Positions 45,689 to 59,735 of a stretch of 64,000 nt of DNA are shown piece by piece (position 1 is the stretch's first letter; the number at the start of each line of letters is the position of its first letter). The stretch is from Echinometra lucunter (taxonomy: Eukaryota; Echinodermata; Echinoidea; Camarodonta; Echinometridae), in contig CM057158.1 in assembly GCA_029962745.1 (NCBI GenBank), positions 5,140,602-5,204,601 of the forward strand. Direction: 5' to 3'. The notes below the pieces were generated by a model. That model made no database searches. It was not told the DNA's origin and saw only the letters and a list, made by a program, of their open reading frames with translations. The position numbers were made by a program, and so were the translations under genes.

Positions 45689-48600
45689 CTGTAAGACAGA
45701 TCAAGGAAAGAAAAGGTCAACTAAAAGTTGAAAGTTCAAAAGTTTACAGGTATACTAACACTCACAAGGTTAAGGAAAAAAAAAAGGATGTTAAATGGAA
45801 CATCCCATCTTAATACCTTATTCTCTTTCCACTGTTAGATAGCTTGTAAAAGGAAATGGTCATTTGATGCAGACAACAGAAATGGTCACTGCCAAGTTGA
45901 CAAATGCTGACCACACAGTGTACTTGACATCAACACAGTTTGAATATTTAGTAATAATGTTCCTAAATATGTTTAATAGCATATTTTGATGCAATGCCCC
46001 GGTCTTTAAAAGGTCCTTTGAAAATAGGACTTTATAATTTAAACTGCACCATTTGCTGCAAAAGGCTCAAGAGGAATTCTAGTCTATTCATATTTGAAAA
46101 TATTAAATGGCATTACACAATGTACAAGTCCCCTTTGAAGATTTCCAAGTCAAACACAGGAGGCAGTTAAAGGTTTGCATAAATAGCGACATTTACAAAC
46201 ATAGAAGAAGAGAAATACCAGGGACTGAACAATGGCACATCAGTAATGAGCCAGCTCTGCACGGCTATGGATGCTATCATTCTCATGGCGCCGCTAACTC
46301 AACAATCATACCACAAGCTCTCATACAATCATATTTCTTATCCATTCACATTAATCCATGAAACTGGAGTATCCCGAGGCTATACTTTTGATGTCCTACG
46401 TAAGTAAGTGGTGTTAAATAGGGTTTTTACAGACGTGTATCAATCAATCACCGACTTTCATGGCAATATTTGCATGTACATGTAAGCTGGTGGATGCATT
46501 TACTTTTCTTCAATTAACAGTATAGCCCCCATATCCTATTAAAGGGCTCGACACTAGGCAACTCGAACACTTGGACCCTCAAAATCTTGGCATGGACCCC
46601 CTAAATCAATGCAAACAGGCATTAAAACTCAGTTTAGGCTTCCTATGTAAATAGTTAGTGTGGAGCTCTGCCTACTATCAACTTCGAACCATCTAAGCAA
46701 ATGTTATTAATATCAATATCATTTAGTATTTGGCATCACCTAGGCCTGAGAAGGGGAAAGCAAACTTAATGACCTTGAGTCTTTCCTCCAGATAGAACTT
46801 GTTCATTTTTTTGTTGGGATGTGAAGATGTACTACTACATGTACACTTGGGTTTTTCCCTACTCATCATCAAAAAGTGCAATGGATTCTTAACTTGACTC
46901 TCCTCTACACAAGACCTCCATTTAACTGTTTTTCACTGAAACAGGGTTTCATGTTAATGAGAGTTTTTGTAAAGAAATCGAGCTCTGCCACAAAAAAAAA
47001 CAACAAACAATTCATCCAAAAGGTTTACCCCCCCCCAAAAAAAATTAACATTTATTTCAAAGAAGGGCATGCTTGTCAGAAAGCAGTTACATCATCAAAG
47101 TCATACATGTACAGCATTTTTTAAATTAATAGTTCGTACATAGTAAATCAAAAAATGCATAAAATCTTTCTGTGGGCAGGAGTTATGAGAATATAAACTT
47201 TGATCAAAAGATGACGGAATTCCTAGGATATGATCCTTATTCATACATTCCAGAAAGGCAAGATCAAAGATGAGCTGGGTTAAGCAAAGTATGGAGCATG
47301 CAATTAGACATTTCTTCTCCACCCTGGAAGCATCCCGACACCACAAGGTGTGAGGAATAGGCACCGGCCCAACCAGGTTCACTTCCAATTTCATTAAGAG
47401 TTGGAGAATCCCCCGTAAATGAGGGTATAATGTTCAGACTATGGGATATGATATTAAAAAAAAAATGTTTAAGCATTGTCATCATAACAAGAGGGGTGTT
47501 CACACATGAAAAAGAAAAGTATCATATGTGGGAGCATCGCATAGAGTGGAGAGTTAGTACTGGGGAGATCAGCTGACAATTTTAGTATCAGATAACGACA
47601 CCAACCAGTCCTATGATTGACGTTCTGATGAAAAAGGGATGCTGATTTTTTAGTTTTCATTCAAAATAACACTAAAAAATCTGTTCTGGTGTATGTTTTC
47701 TTTTACATTGTTTTCTGATGTGATGTTCAGACTAGAATAAAATCAGTTACTGTCATTTCAGCCATAGTTTTCATAATAAATTTGGGAAGTGTGAACAGGG
47801 TCAGAAGCAGTAAATCCCTCATCAGCAAGAGAGGTTATAATTAGAGACGGTTGATAAGCACAGGTGCATTAGTGTTGCCACTCCTTGATTAAATTCTGAC
47901 AAGGTTTGGCAGGGCCTTGTGTGAAGCTCAGAGATGAAAAATGCACAGATGTATGTACAGGGATGTGACCATGTAATCAAAATTGCCCCCAAGAATGAGG
48001 TGATGAAGACAAGTAGAATTTTGCCCCCCCCCCCTCCCCCCATTTCACAGCTAGAGCCTGTAGTGTAAGAACAACTTGTATTTATTAAAGTTATTGCATT
48101 TATATAATTCCATATAGCATGTAACCTGAAATTTTGTTTTTTCTCTTCAATAGGACTGTAACATGCAACACTTTTTTATTTTCAGTATACTTATATCTTA
48201 TTCTATTTGTTAAATTCTTGGAAATTTCGTATCAATACTTCATTTGGTCATGAAAGAAACATGCAACATTGAAATGTGATTGCTATGTGAACTTCAGACA
48301 AAAAGCAATGTGTTAATATACAAATAATGAATGTTTATGAGTACAATGCGCCTCGTTGAATGGATCAATAATTTCATTTTTCACTGAATGAAATATTCTG
48401 TCCATTGCACGAATGAAAATACATTCATTATTTGTTTTATATGACACCTGAAAATAGATCAAATTGCAATAAATCAATAGCGCTATACGCTAGCACGCTG
48501 TTCGTGGTGCACACTGCAAACGCAAGAGTTATTGTACGTGTAGTGTGCCGGGCTCTCAGCGTTCGTGCAATGGAGCAAATCGTATGGATCCAAGATTGCA

Positions 48601-51600
48601 CGATAAATGGAGCCACAATTGCACGAATGATGACGTCATAGTGCAATGGGACAAATGATCAATATCAAACAACCAATCAAATGACAGGGATCTATTTAGG
48701 TGTTAATAATACTAAAGGTTTCATGATTAATAATGAAAATATTTACAACTGACATTCAGTACCCTTTGTTACATCTGTCTCTCCAATCTATTTTATATTC
48801 CTATACTTATCAATATATTCAACAGTTCAATTATTTCTAGTATAGTGGATAAATACAGCCATATTTCTCCAAAATCCATTATCCATGCTTCCGATGAGGT
48901 AAAATTCAACAAACATGATTAATCTACTGTATTTTCAATTTGATTTATATTCATCCTCTGAATACTGATCTAGAGACAGCCCTTTGGAACGCTAACCCCT
49001 GCGGCTCCTCATTGTCTCACATAGCTTTAAGACAAAGAGCTCTGCATTGGAAATGCGACTCCACTATGGGATAGTTGATGATTCGAAGATGAGATAAAAC
49101 AAAACAATGAGACAGATGTGGGAGGAGGTTAACAAAACAAACTGTGGCTTGCTCATAAAAATATATTTGGGGAGTCAAATTTTGGTATGCATTTATCATT
49201 CCCAGTCATTGTGAAAGTCTATTGTGGAAGCAATGACAATTAAAAGTATGGTAAACTATGTTCAGTACATCTGAAAATATAATAGAAAAATAAATACTTG
49301 CTTTTCAAACTAACTCCACTGCAAAAATGCAGCGATTCTAAAATGCAAGGCACCATAACTTGGCAAAAGTAATAGCAGAAGAACAGGCATTAAAAAAAAA
49401 GGATCAGTCTTGAATGAAGACCAGGCAAGAAAGATCCACTTTTTGGTTTGACCCTTGTTTGACCTTTACATCCCTAACCGTGGGAACAGGGGCATGCAAG
49501 AGAATGTGACTCCAGTGAACGCAGGCATGGGCATCTGTACGTTACATTTGGTAAATGGAAAGTCGTAAATTTCTACACTCTTTAGCCACTGAATCCTCTC
49601 TGATGCTCGCTGTACTCTCACTTCCGCAACTTAATTATCATGATGATAAGATACATTGTAGATTGTCCATTTCAATCTTGCATTTTAAAAAAGGCTTGCA
49701 AAAAATGCTTCCAATGATTCAGTAAAACATACCTGCTTCATAAAATGGTATTTATCCATCATGCATCAAATATATCGTTTGTAAAATTGATTTCAAGACC
49801 TGCTTTGATGCCAACACTTCACTTTTTTGTGTTCCATGTGTCCAAGTGAAATATTGCACTTCTACGACATGTGAATGTGATGGTGATGTGCATTTGAGAG
49901 AGTAATTGGTTTTTGCGTCAAGATGTGACATTTACTCTGTCATCTGCAAATCAAATCCGCTCTTGATTCTGCTGTTCTTTATTGATAGTGCACTATGTAG
50001 GGCAGGGCAACTCGCCATCGTCTGCACCGATTACCTGAGAAATCGTCTGGAGAATTTCTGAACAAATAGCCAAATAGAAAGAGATGGAGAGAGAGAGGGG
50101 GAGAGCATCTTCTTTGTTTGAGTGACTCACGAGAGTGTAGGACAGGAAAGGCTGCTCGCTCAGGAAGGGTTTCTGTTCCTTTGATCAAGGCATCTGGTCA
50201 AATATTGAAATTGCTATGTGATACACATTGTCCAGATTAAGAAATCTGTATTCGGTAAGCCATTTCTAGCTGTTCTCTTATCACCAAGACATTCGAAGCC
50301 TAAGATCATCTGAAGTTCAATTTCAGGTTTCACTCCTAAAGCCAAAATCCTATCTATTGCACTATTTTTAATCTAATCCAATGTCTCATTTAATCCAATA
50401 TATTTTAAGTTAAAGGTTATCAAAAGTTAAATTTCAAATTCAACTTGTCACTTCTTTTTTTTTACCTACACATACTAGTTTTCATCATGTATATGTAAAA
50501 AAGATTTTAGTCACAACAGCTACCCTAAATAATGTAAACATACATGTAACAGCTAATTCATTGCCTTCACAATGACAAAGCATGCATGTGAAGCTATGGA
50601 ATAAAATGCAACTCCCTACCCAATACAGATAAAATACCACCTTTCCACATTACTCCCTCCCAGTCCCATGCCTCTTCAATAGCACAATTTTTTTTTTTTT
50701 TTTAATGCATTCTAAAAAAGGTTTTAACAAAGAATGTAGGGCTAACAGCTTTAGAATGTTCTAAAATGTATAACTTCATCATCACATATGTGCCAGCACA
50801 CATGTGCCAAAAAGAACAATGCATACCACTACCCACCAGAATTGGTGAATAAGACCCAGTTCAATTCCTTGGCTATTTGACAGTCTCCATTCATCCTGCT
50901 CTCTATTGTACATTCTCTTTCAGCGCTAATCTACTGATGCAAGCATGAATAACATTGTTCGTAAACAATTGATGGGTAGTTATCACAGTCAAGCAATCAA
51001 TTTCAGAAGTTTTCCACGGCAGATGTATCAATACTTCCTCACACTATTTCAAAAGCACTGGCAAATAATTCTGAAATACTGTAAGAAGTCCACAACTGTA
51101 TTAACCTTCCGAATTATGCTCACAAAATCAAGTACAAATCCCAAACCTGAAGGAAAGCACACTATCATAAAGGGGATTGCAAATATGGACATACATCAGT
51201 TATTTTCTCTTCACATAAAATCACAGTCATGAAGTACCACTCACACATTGCATGAAATACCAATGCATGGCAACAGAATACACATGAATTTGACAGCTAC
51301 ATGTGAATCCGACTATTCCAACTTACCATCATTTCCCACTGCAGCACAAACAATGATTTTCTCCCCCTTATGGTACAACCCATGAGGTCTCCTACATCAC
51401 CTTCATGCTGTAGCACATACATGCCAGATCTCTCCATGTGGCACACCATGCACCAACCATAAAAACCTCATCTTGAGCATTCCTCCAATCTCACTACCTT
51501 CTCCCATGAGGAGAGGCAGCTCAATAACTACTCTTGGCTCATTCCTGCAAGCAGGTGTTTCACTCCTGCATAAAAGGGCCCTTTGTTCGCCCAGGCATGA

Positions 51601-53339
51601 ACTGTATTATGCACTACCAGCTCTTTTCTTTTCCTCTAAACCTAAACCATACCTTCATGGGCTTTGTCCCTTTATGAAATATCCCGCCAGAAAAGCACAC
51701 ACACTTTACACACAATACCCCCTTTTTCTACTAGCACCAAATTTATGTGGATGATGCCAGGGCAAGTTCAGTAAAAAATGCCATGTGTGCAAGACAAAAG
51801 AAGTTAGGAACAAACTGGGTATACTCCATGCTTGGATGAGCACACATGTCATTGGTGTGGTTAGAGCCAGCAGAGCTGAAGGTGGCTCAGCAAGCATTGC
51901 TTGCACAGCTTGATGTATATCTAGGGATAATCTCTGGAGGAACTAAGAGCTCATTATGGAGGAAATCTGCTCTGCCTGGTTGGATTCACCCAAATAAATC
52001 AGCAAGTAAGCACCCAAGACAAATAAACCAGCCTGTGCTTAATCCTGCTAATTTCCTAAGGAACAATCCAGAAGCATGTGGCAACTAGAGCTTCTGACTG
52101 TGGTACTAATTACACCAAATGAGGAATCCTTACAAAAAATTTGAAGGTGAATACACAGCAGAAATCTCAGCAGAAAACACTGAACAAGAGCAGTTTGTTT
52201 GCTTTTTTCTGTCATGAAAAATAAATGTTGAGGCATGTTTGCGCATCCACGTGAATTAATTCAAATCACAGAAATTCAGGTGCATATATGCTGTTCTTAT
52301 TTATTAGACCATGAATACAAGATACATAGATAAATCATTGACATTAAATGAAACACCCCTGCGGTACATGATGTTACCTGATGAGTTGTGCACAACGCAC
52401 ATCGGAAACAAATGGAATCGTTCATACAGAACGCAAGTGTCTATATCAAAAATAAAGTATTAATATTTGCAATAAAGCTTACCAGCCAATTGTAGTTAAT
52501 ACAATATTCCACATGCAACATGTGACACACCATATGTTATCTTCATGGGATTACACAGTCCTACCACTGGGATATGTAGGCGCCAACTTGCTGAATAGGC
52601 ACAATGACAACCCAGTGGGTATAACAGGTGATATCTTCATCATGCTGATCGAACCAACCTCCCATCCAACATGCCCAAAATATCCCAACACTCACACTGC
52701 AGCTCAATCCATGAATTCCTGGAAATATTTTTAGAAGTAATAATAATGATCTGGAACATTACCATATGAATACAAAATGACACAATTGAGTTCTTATAAA
52801 AAAAAAAACTTGCGGCAAATAAGAATATTAATCTGACATTACAAAAATATCACAACATTCAAACTGTAGCAAACTTCAGGAGTTTATGGAAATATTCAGA
52901 AAGTTCATGCTCCATAAGCTATTACTGTTGTCATAGGGTAAAATTGACACAATTTACAAGGTATATGCATCACACAAGCCTCATGACAGAGAAAAAAAAA
53001 ACCCTGCACTCAGCTTTTCCTGATTTCAACTTGAAAGGCAAAATATAATCAAAAATAATTCTCAAAATAGTAATTACAATAAAGTCTCATAATTTCTCTG
53101 TATTGCTGATACAATGAAAAAGCCGGAATATCGGGGCATGAATAAAGCGTTACATATGGTATACATACCAAACACACCCCTGATAGCCAGAGAAGGTGGA
53201 TGCATGGGGGCTCCCTCCCTGGCCGACAGGAAACAAGCGGGCCATGTGGAGGCTGGACGCACTTATCATCACCTCAATAACATGTGGTCCCAGAGCCTTC
53301 CACAGGCATGGGCATGGTCATGAATATGGAGTGGGAGAT

Positions 53340-53640
53340 TTGCGATCATAAAGACGGTGGGAGAGAGCGTGGGGGAGCAGCTTGGCATGTTGTTCGCGTT
53401 GTGGTTGTAATGCACGTTTAGCAGCGGCAGTGAACCGCTATGCTACGATGCGTATTCCTGTGTATAGCCACAGGCACATGTCGGCTCCAGCCAGACGCCG
53501 GCCATCTTGTCTTACAAGATACCCGGATTCCTCGCCTGCATCTCTGTCTCCTCCAATCCTTTGAAATTTCAAACGAACCTAGACGAAATCCATCCCCACT
53601 CTCCAAAATGTCACTGGTGAACAGCCCCATATCGAAAGTC
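53340..53640. promoter_or_regulatory. GC-richer patch, candidate 5' end of PPP4R1
   Basis: CpG content rises here and the minus strand contains CAAGATGGCCGGC, which resembles both a YY1-type core promoter motif and a start-codon context. The short frame from that ATG (MAGVWLEPTCACGYTQEYAS then stop) does not resemble the PPP4R1 N-terminus. No phase-1 donor was convincing. The location upstream of the first recognised exon is the main reason to note it. Confidence 0.25.
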
Positions 53641-56600
53641 AAAATATCACCACCACCTCTTCATAGACACATTCTCACGACTGTGTCCTCCATATGTGTG
53701 AGCCACCCGGCTCTCCATGCACAAATGCATGCGCAAGCACAGGACGCTCTAAATGCAGGAAAAACAGCTTTGTAATCACCACCTTGCCAAGGCCAATCCC
53801 TGCACGGAGAATGAGATGATTTTGACATTCTCCTCTCCTCTTATTATACACACATCACAGACTTCGACAGCCTATTGAGACTCGGCAACCAGCATGCAGT
53901 CTGGGCTCGAGCTGCCTAGCTGTAATAAAAGACCTCACACACAAGCAAGCATGGGATACCCTTCTTTTTCTTTTTTGGCGGGTAAGAATCATATTCGGCT
54001 TGACCCATCTGATGAGGTCACGGCAGTAGGCCTAATTTGACCTCCATGCCAAGGCACGTAGTCTGTTACAACAGCCTTGAAAGTTGACTTCACAAGAACT
54101 GGGGCAATGCTGAGAATGTGAAAGTAAAATTAAAATCACAATCATAATCAAATCATTATGAAATAGCTTTCTATACACACTTTTACTTTCATGAAAGAAG
54201 AGCATTTAAGCAAAGTGTTTCTATTTATACGCACAAACCAAAACATTTGTCTTGCAAAACCTAACAACATTTAGTTTGTAAGCCCCAGACGACAAGATCT
54301 CTATGAGCAAGTTTAAAGGAGCTTCAAAATTACCAGCTTTCTTGGAACTAACATTGCAACACTACTAAAAAAATAAAGTGCAAATAATGTACAAGAAAAA
54401 ATAAGAAACTCCAAAACATCATAAAGGTCCTATGATGTTTTTTCTTCATATCAATACAATTACAGGTCTGCAATTTCTTGTAATTTGGTCTCTGTGAGTT
54501 TTATTGCTGCTTAATATCTTGGCAAATATCCCAATGATTAAAAAGATGTTCTACTACAGGCAAAGCTTTGTAGAAACATGATAACATATTCTTAAAGCTT
54601 TGGATGAACAGATCCGTTATGACAATGCAAAAATGTGCTCTACAATATACACACAATCTTTATCAATCTACAGTTGTGCTCTCCTTTTGGATGATCTACT
54701 GGTACCAGGTCTAGTAACAAGACTACCTTCAAAATTATGCCTTCTTTACTCTCCATTGGCTGAATAAATTAGTTTGAAGGGCTGTACAAATGAGAAATGA
54801 CACCCTACTCTGCATGGCAGGGGTACCAGCGCCTTGGGGCACAAAATTAAAACTCCTGCCCAGTCTTTCTGCACACCATGAAATCAATGAACAAGCTCAC
54901 CAAGGCTCTATAATTCTAAAGCACTTTCAAAAGTTTCGTTTTCGTTTGGCCACAGTTTATTTTCTTTCTCCATCGCCCATAATTGACAAGCAAAACACCA
55001 ATTACTTTCATTAAATGCACACAACACTAAAGGTTAATGATTAAAATTTCATAATGACCATAATGCTAAGTGCATAATTTGAACTATTCAAGCTATGCAG
55101 TGCATGCATCGCAGCCCAATTTTAAATCTTTTTCTTTCATAAAGTATGAATGAAGCAATTAATTTCCAACTGGAAGACAAAGGAACAATCTGAATGCCTA
55201 TCAATTTGATCATATGCAGTTTAGTTCTTGGTTTACCACTTTGTTTCAAATATAATTTTTCTATAATCACAGACCTAATTACATAACTAGTGTAGGATTA
55301 CTGCAAAATCTTTTAACTGCAGGGAAAATGTATGCCCCTTTGGAATTAACTTCATATCAAATTGAAAGAAAAGATTTTTTTTTAAAAAGGTCAACAAATT
55401 CAAAATCTTGCATTGACAGTCCATGTGACATATTTGCTATTCTTGGTTTCAAAGTTAGACTTAGTGGCTGGAATTCACAAAGGTGGTTCAGATTTAGAGA
55501 ATGGTTTATGGAGATTTCATGGTATAATTGCACTTGATTTCAATTAATTTAAATAAAGTGTGGCCTAAACCAAAGCAACTAGCATGAATTCAGCTTCCTT
55601 TGTCAAATACACACGTTCATTATTGGTCCTTTCCAAGTGTACGCGCTGAATCAAGCGAACTTATACCATGAAATCTGCATAAATCATGGTCTAAATCTAA
55701 ACCATCTTTGTGAATTCCGCCCAAAAGGACTATATATTCATCTTTCCCTGGATGATCTTCGGAGGGTCCTTAGTATCTAAATATCAACTACATCTACATG
55801 TAGATCATACATCAAAGGAATAAGAAAGAATATTTAAAACAGTTCTAAGATAACCCTTCCCTCTCCAGAAAATCAACAGAGGCCAGTAAAATTTGAAATA
55901 TACCAGTAACATTGGCAGGTCATGATGCTATCATTTCTTTCCACATTTTAAAGAAAATAAGAGCATTAAGTACATTCACTTAAACCTATAATTTGTTCAA
56001 GCAAACTACAGGAGCAGAAATCTGAATGTGACAATCCTGACCAGGCGCAGAAATAGTTCAGACCACAAAAGGTTGCTTGGGGCGAGAAAATTCAACTCTT
56101 TGTCAAACAGCTTTGTGTAAAAGAACAAAATGCCTCACAAAGTTCTAGGTGCTCAGAAAAGCTTGCCTGCTCGAGAAGGTTAAGATATGCAGTCGAAGGT
56201 CCAACAATGCACCAGTCTATTCACAAGCAGTCAGAAATAGACCACTATTGCTACAGTAAAATCTCAAGGTTTGAAATAATGGAAAAAAACAACAACACAC
56301 AACTGAATGCATTTCCTGTCATAAACTTAATCAAGCTCTTAGACTGGATAAGAACACACATTCAACACAAAATATGTATGCTTTTTTCATATCAATCCAA
56401 TAAGAGATCATCAAAGTTCTCTTTGGTATGATTCTGAAGACATCAATGTGCACCAAACAAAAATAGCAAATGGAAGAAGAAGGAACTTGAAAACAAAACA
56501 TTCACCCAGTAGTGCAAGAAAAGAATTTTACAAGGGAAATGAAGTGATAAACATGTTTGTTTCATTTAGAGCAATATTAAAACCTTGCCTTTTTTCAACA

Positions 56601-59084
56601 GATAATGAGAAAGTGAAACCATACATGCATAACCAAGTATGAATTCTTCCTCATTAGAAGACAAAGACGTATATACATGTACCTGTCTGCATTGCCTCCT
56701 TGATACAAATTCTGCAACACACTCTGACGCCTTACAAACCTAACTGCTATCCATATGGACACGTCTGTCCGGACATGGGCCTTTTAAGTTTGATTGACCA
56801 GCTGTCCATGGCCTGCTTTTGTTTCCTAAAAATTTGGGGACTTATCTGCAGTCAAAGCATTCTTCCTTTGTAATCTTATTTCCTGAATGATTATTACTCT
56901 TTTGCTATTAAAATTTAGGGGATGTAAGGGTCATTGTATCTGCTGAGAGCTTGAATGGTATTAAAGTGAAGGATGAGTTCTGGAAAAGGTTGAAAATAGT
57001 GTGCACCTTGCTCTTTCCTTTGATATGACTTTGACTTATTACCACAGTAGCAAGGTTTCCTGAACAGGACCGCTCTTCAAATGATGCCATATTCAAGATA
57101 TGACAAGAGACAGCTAGTGTCCACCCTGAATATTTTTGCGTAGTCCCATAAAATACCCAAGTTTGGGTGCAGTGCATGCTTTTCCATTAAAGTTGGGTGG
57201 GGAAGCAAGGGGTAGTTGCCCTTCCTCACCCAAAATTTTCAAACCTAACCTTTCTTATTGAATTATTTTCAAAATTCCACCCAAGGTGTGCACCAGTTAT
57301 CACTCAATTTCAATGCTAAATGTGCAAAAGCTCCCTCATGTTTCCTCAAACATTTTACACATTCTTCCCCCCCCCCCCCCCGAAATAATTCTTGCTGCTG
57401 AAATGGTCTCAGATGGTCCACTGCTGCAATTCAAGAACATATGCACACATAAACCAATACTAGTCTAAAATCATGTTGCAAATGAAAGTCAGACAGTAGA
57501 CCTATAGGCTATTCAAGCTATTTTTTCTTCTCCCCCCCCCCCCAAATTAAAAGGCCCTTTCAATTTCTGGTAAAGCTATGGTATTAACCTAACCCTTGCT
57601 TGACCCTTTCCAGGATAATTTCTTCCCTTGACCTAAGCTACTGACTTGCCAGGTCAGAATAACCCTTCACCCCTGGCCAAGCCACCCCTCCCTATTATGA
57701 TTTTCTAAGAATTGAAGTGTGGCCAATTAATGCACCATATCTGCCTTGACCTTTCATAAAGGTGACATTCAGCAGAGGATCAGCCAGAGGAAAGATTCCA
57801 CCCGTATCCTACAATCCCCCCCCCCCCCCCCCGCCCCTTGGGAACGGCATTCAGACATAAGTTCAATTCCTAACAAGACAGAGACCTAATAAAAAGTTTG
57901 CTTCCAAATATTCAAAATTGGCTCGCACAAAAGTATGATTTACTGGAGCTGGAAAAGTTGAAGGGAAATGTGATGTAGATAGGACATGGATTTGCAAAAT
58001 GTAGGACTCTGTAATCAAGTGAGGACAGGAGAAGGGGGGGGGGGGGAGGATGTGCAAAGTAATTCAAAATGTCCCAAAGAAAAGTATCCATAATCTGCAA
58101 TCATTCCCTTCCAAGCAGTAATTACCCCCCTCCTTCCCATGAAATAGTAAATTTGAAGTTGGAGCCCCCTCCCCCTCCCCCCCCCCCAAAAAAAAAGGGG
58201 GGGGGGAAGAAAAGAAAATGAATAAATCAAAATCCTTCTGTGCAAGAAAGACAAAGACAAGTAGATGCATTTGCATAGAAACTGAACTGTGAGGCATTCT
58301 TCAATGAGATTAGAAGTGTGGCTTGAAGAGTTCATCAAGAGTTTAATGTTGTTATGCTTGGGAACAAGACTACAACAAAACTCATGCCTTGAGGCCCCTG
58401 CCAGAAGTTCACATGAGTGCATAAATTTGCATGCAGCCACCAAGGGGGTGTTGCTGAATGTGTTTAGGAGGCCTTCGTGTATTTGTCTTCAAGAAATAAT
58501 GGGTGCCTACATGTCAACTTACAAATCCAAAATACTGAATAGCACCTTCCCTTTGAAATCAGAAGGAAATTATGGATAAAGGAAAATAATCAATCTCATT
58601 CACAAAACCTTGAAACATGTTTGGTGAGGTGTGAATTAAATCATGATGTATACTGAAGGCTCCAGTTAATGATTTATGTATGTTGATTTTGCTGGTTGCA
58701 AGAACACAGTGAGGAAATGAAATCATTTTGAATTTGGTATATCAAGCACTCAAATTAACAGATACCTCATCAGGCCATCAACAATCAAACAAATTCTGGG
58801 TGGTTTTCTTCAAAACCCAAATTGAGTGGTACAGAGTTACACTTAATAAAATCGGCAATAAACAGAATGGACAATACAGTTTCTCCTTTTAATGCTTGTG
58901 CATTCCGTAACAACCATATTACAACCTAGGAAAACAAGGTGATGGTCAATTACTTGAATCAAGAAAGTGTTATAATTAAAGACAGGTAAACAGTTATAAA
59001 GAAAGAGGAAAAAAACAACAAAAACTGAAAACACCAGTATTGACCAAATCAATCTAACATAAAGATCAAATGATTACACTACAT

Positions 59085-59250
59085 CAGGGAAAATATACAC
59101 GGGGGCTCGGGGCGAATTCGCCCGCAAAATGCCAAAAAGAGCCCCTGAAATTCTCATAGGGTCCAATGTAAACTGTAATACAATGTAGAAAATTTGGGTG
59201 GGTGGGCTTAAAGAGTAGCCCCGGAAAAAAAAAATTAATTTTTTTCCCTG
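59085..59250 (-). mobile_element. hAT-like MITE, copy 2
   Basis: A 166-bp copy in the opposite orientation to the one at 44.3 kb, with CAGGGAAAA ends and perfect eight-base flanking repeats CACTACAT. Shared internal blocks include TTTGGGTGGGTGG and GGGCGAATTCGCC. Confidence 0.88.
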
Positions 59251-59329
59251 CACTACATGTACATGTACATACTATGCAAAACTAAAAAAGCAATGTCTCA
59301 GATAGCCAATTAGTTAACAAGGTTGGTAG

Positions 59330-59735
59330 TATATCTATGGTTTATTGCGTACAACATACATGCGTTCCATACCATACCCTCTGTGTAGTGACGGCTGTGA
59401 GAACAAACTATCAATAGACAACAGGACTTTTCCTAAGTTTCAATACAGTAGAATATGATACAGGAGTAATCAATATTCAGCAATCATTCCAATAGCAGAG
59501 GATCTTCTTTCTCATCCTGCCATTTCAAGAGATCTGTAACTGGTTTCTGGGATCATTCAAATATGCCTATAAAAGGCAGCTGACTGTACAAAACTCATAC
59601 TAAACAAACCATTTTTCATTCAAGTTTCAGCTTAATTACAACGAGATAAATATACACTGTAGCCATATCATACCCTTGGTGCAACGTCGGCAGTGAGAAC
59701 AGGCAATCAGTAGATAACAGAAAGACTTTCCCCAA
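59330..59735 (+). repeat. Diverged local duplication
   Basis: CATACCCTCTGTGTAGTGAC near 59,374 recurs as CATACCCTTGGTGCAACGTC near 59,670. Both are followed by GGC..TGAGAACA, ATCA.TAGA.AACAG and a CTTT.CC.AAGT block. Confidence 0.65.

Noticed and set aside
49700..49760. CAG/GTATGT donor on the minus strand after ATGATGGATAAATACC, considered as the first coding exon
   Set aside because: The frame does not leave the phase-1 base required by the exon at 45,688, and the peptide does not resemble PPP4R1.
53418..53642. Minus-strand frame MGLFTSDILESGDGFRL, considered as the PPP4R1 N-terminus
   Set aside because: The phase would fit a join at a GTTCGT donor, but that donor is poor and the peptide does not align with known N-termini.
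56674..56760. Minus-strand frame VRFVRRQSVLQNLYQGGNAD before a GTACAT donor-like site
   Set aside because: Looks exon-like, but matches nothing I recognise, gives the wrong phase for the next PPP4R1 exon, and is too short to support.
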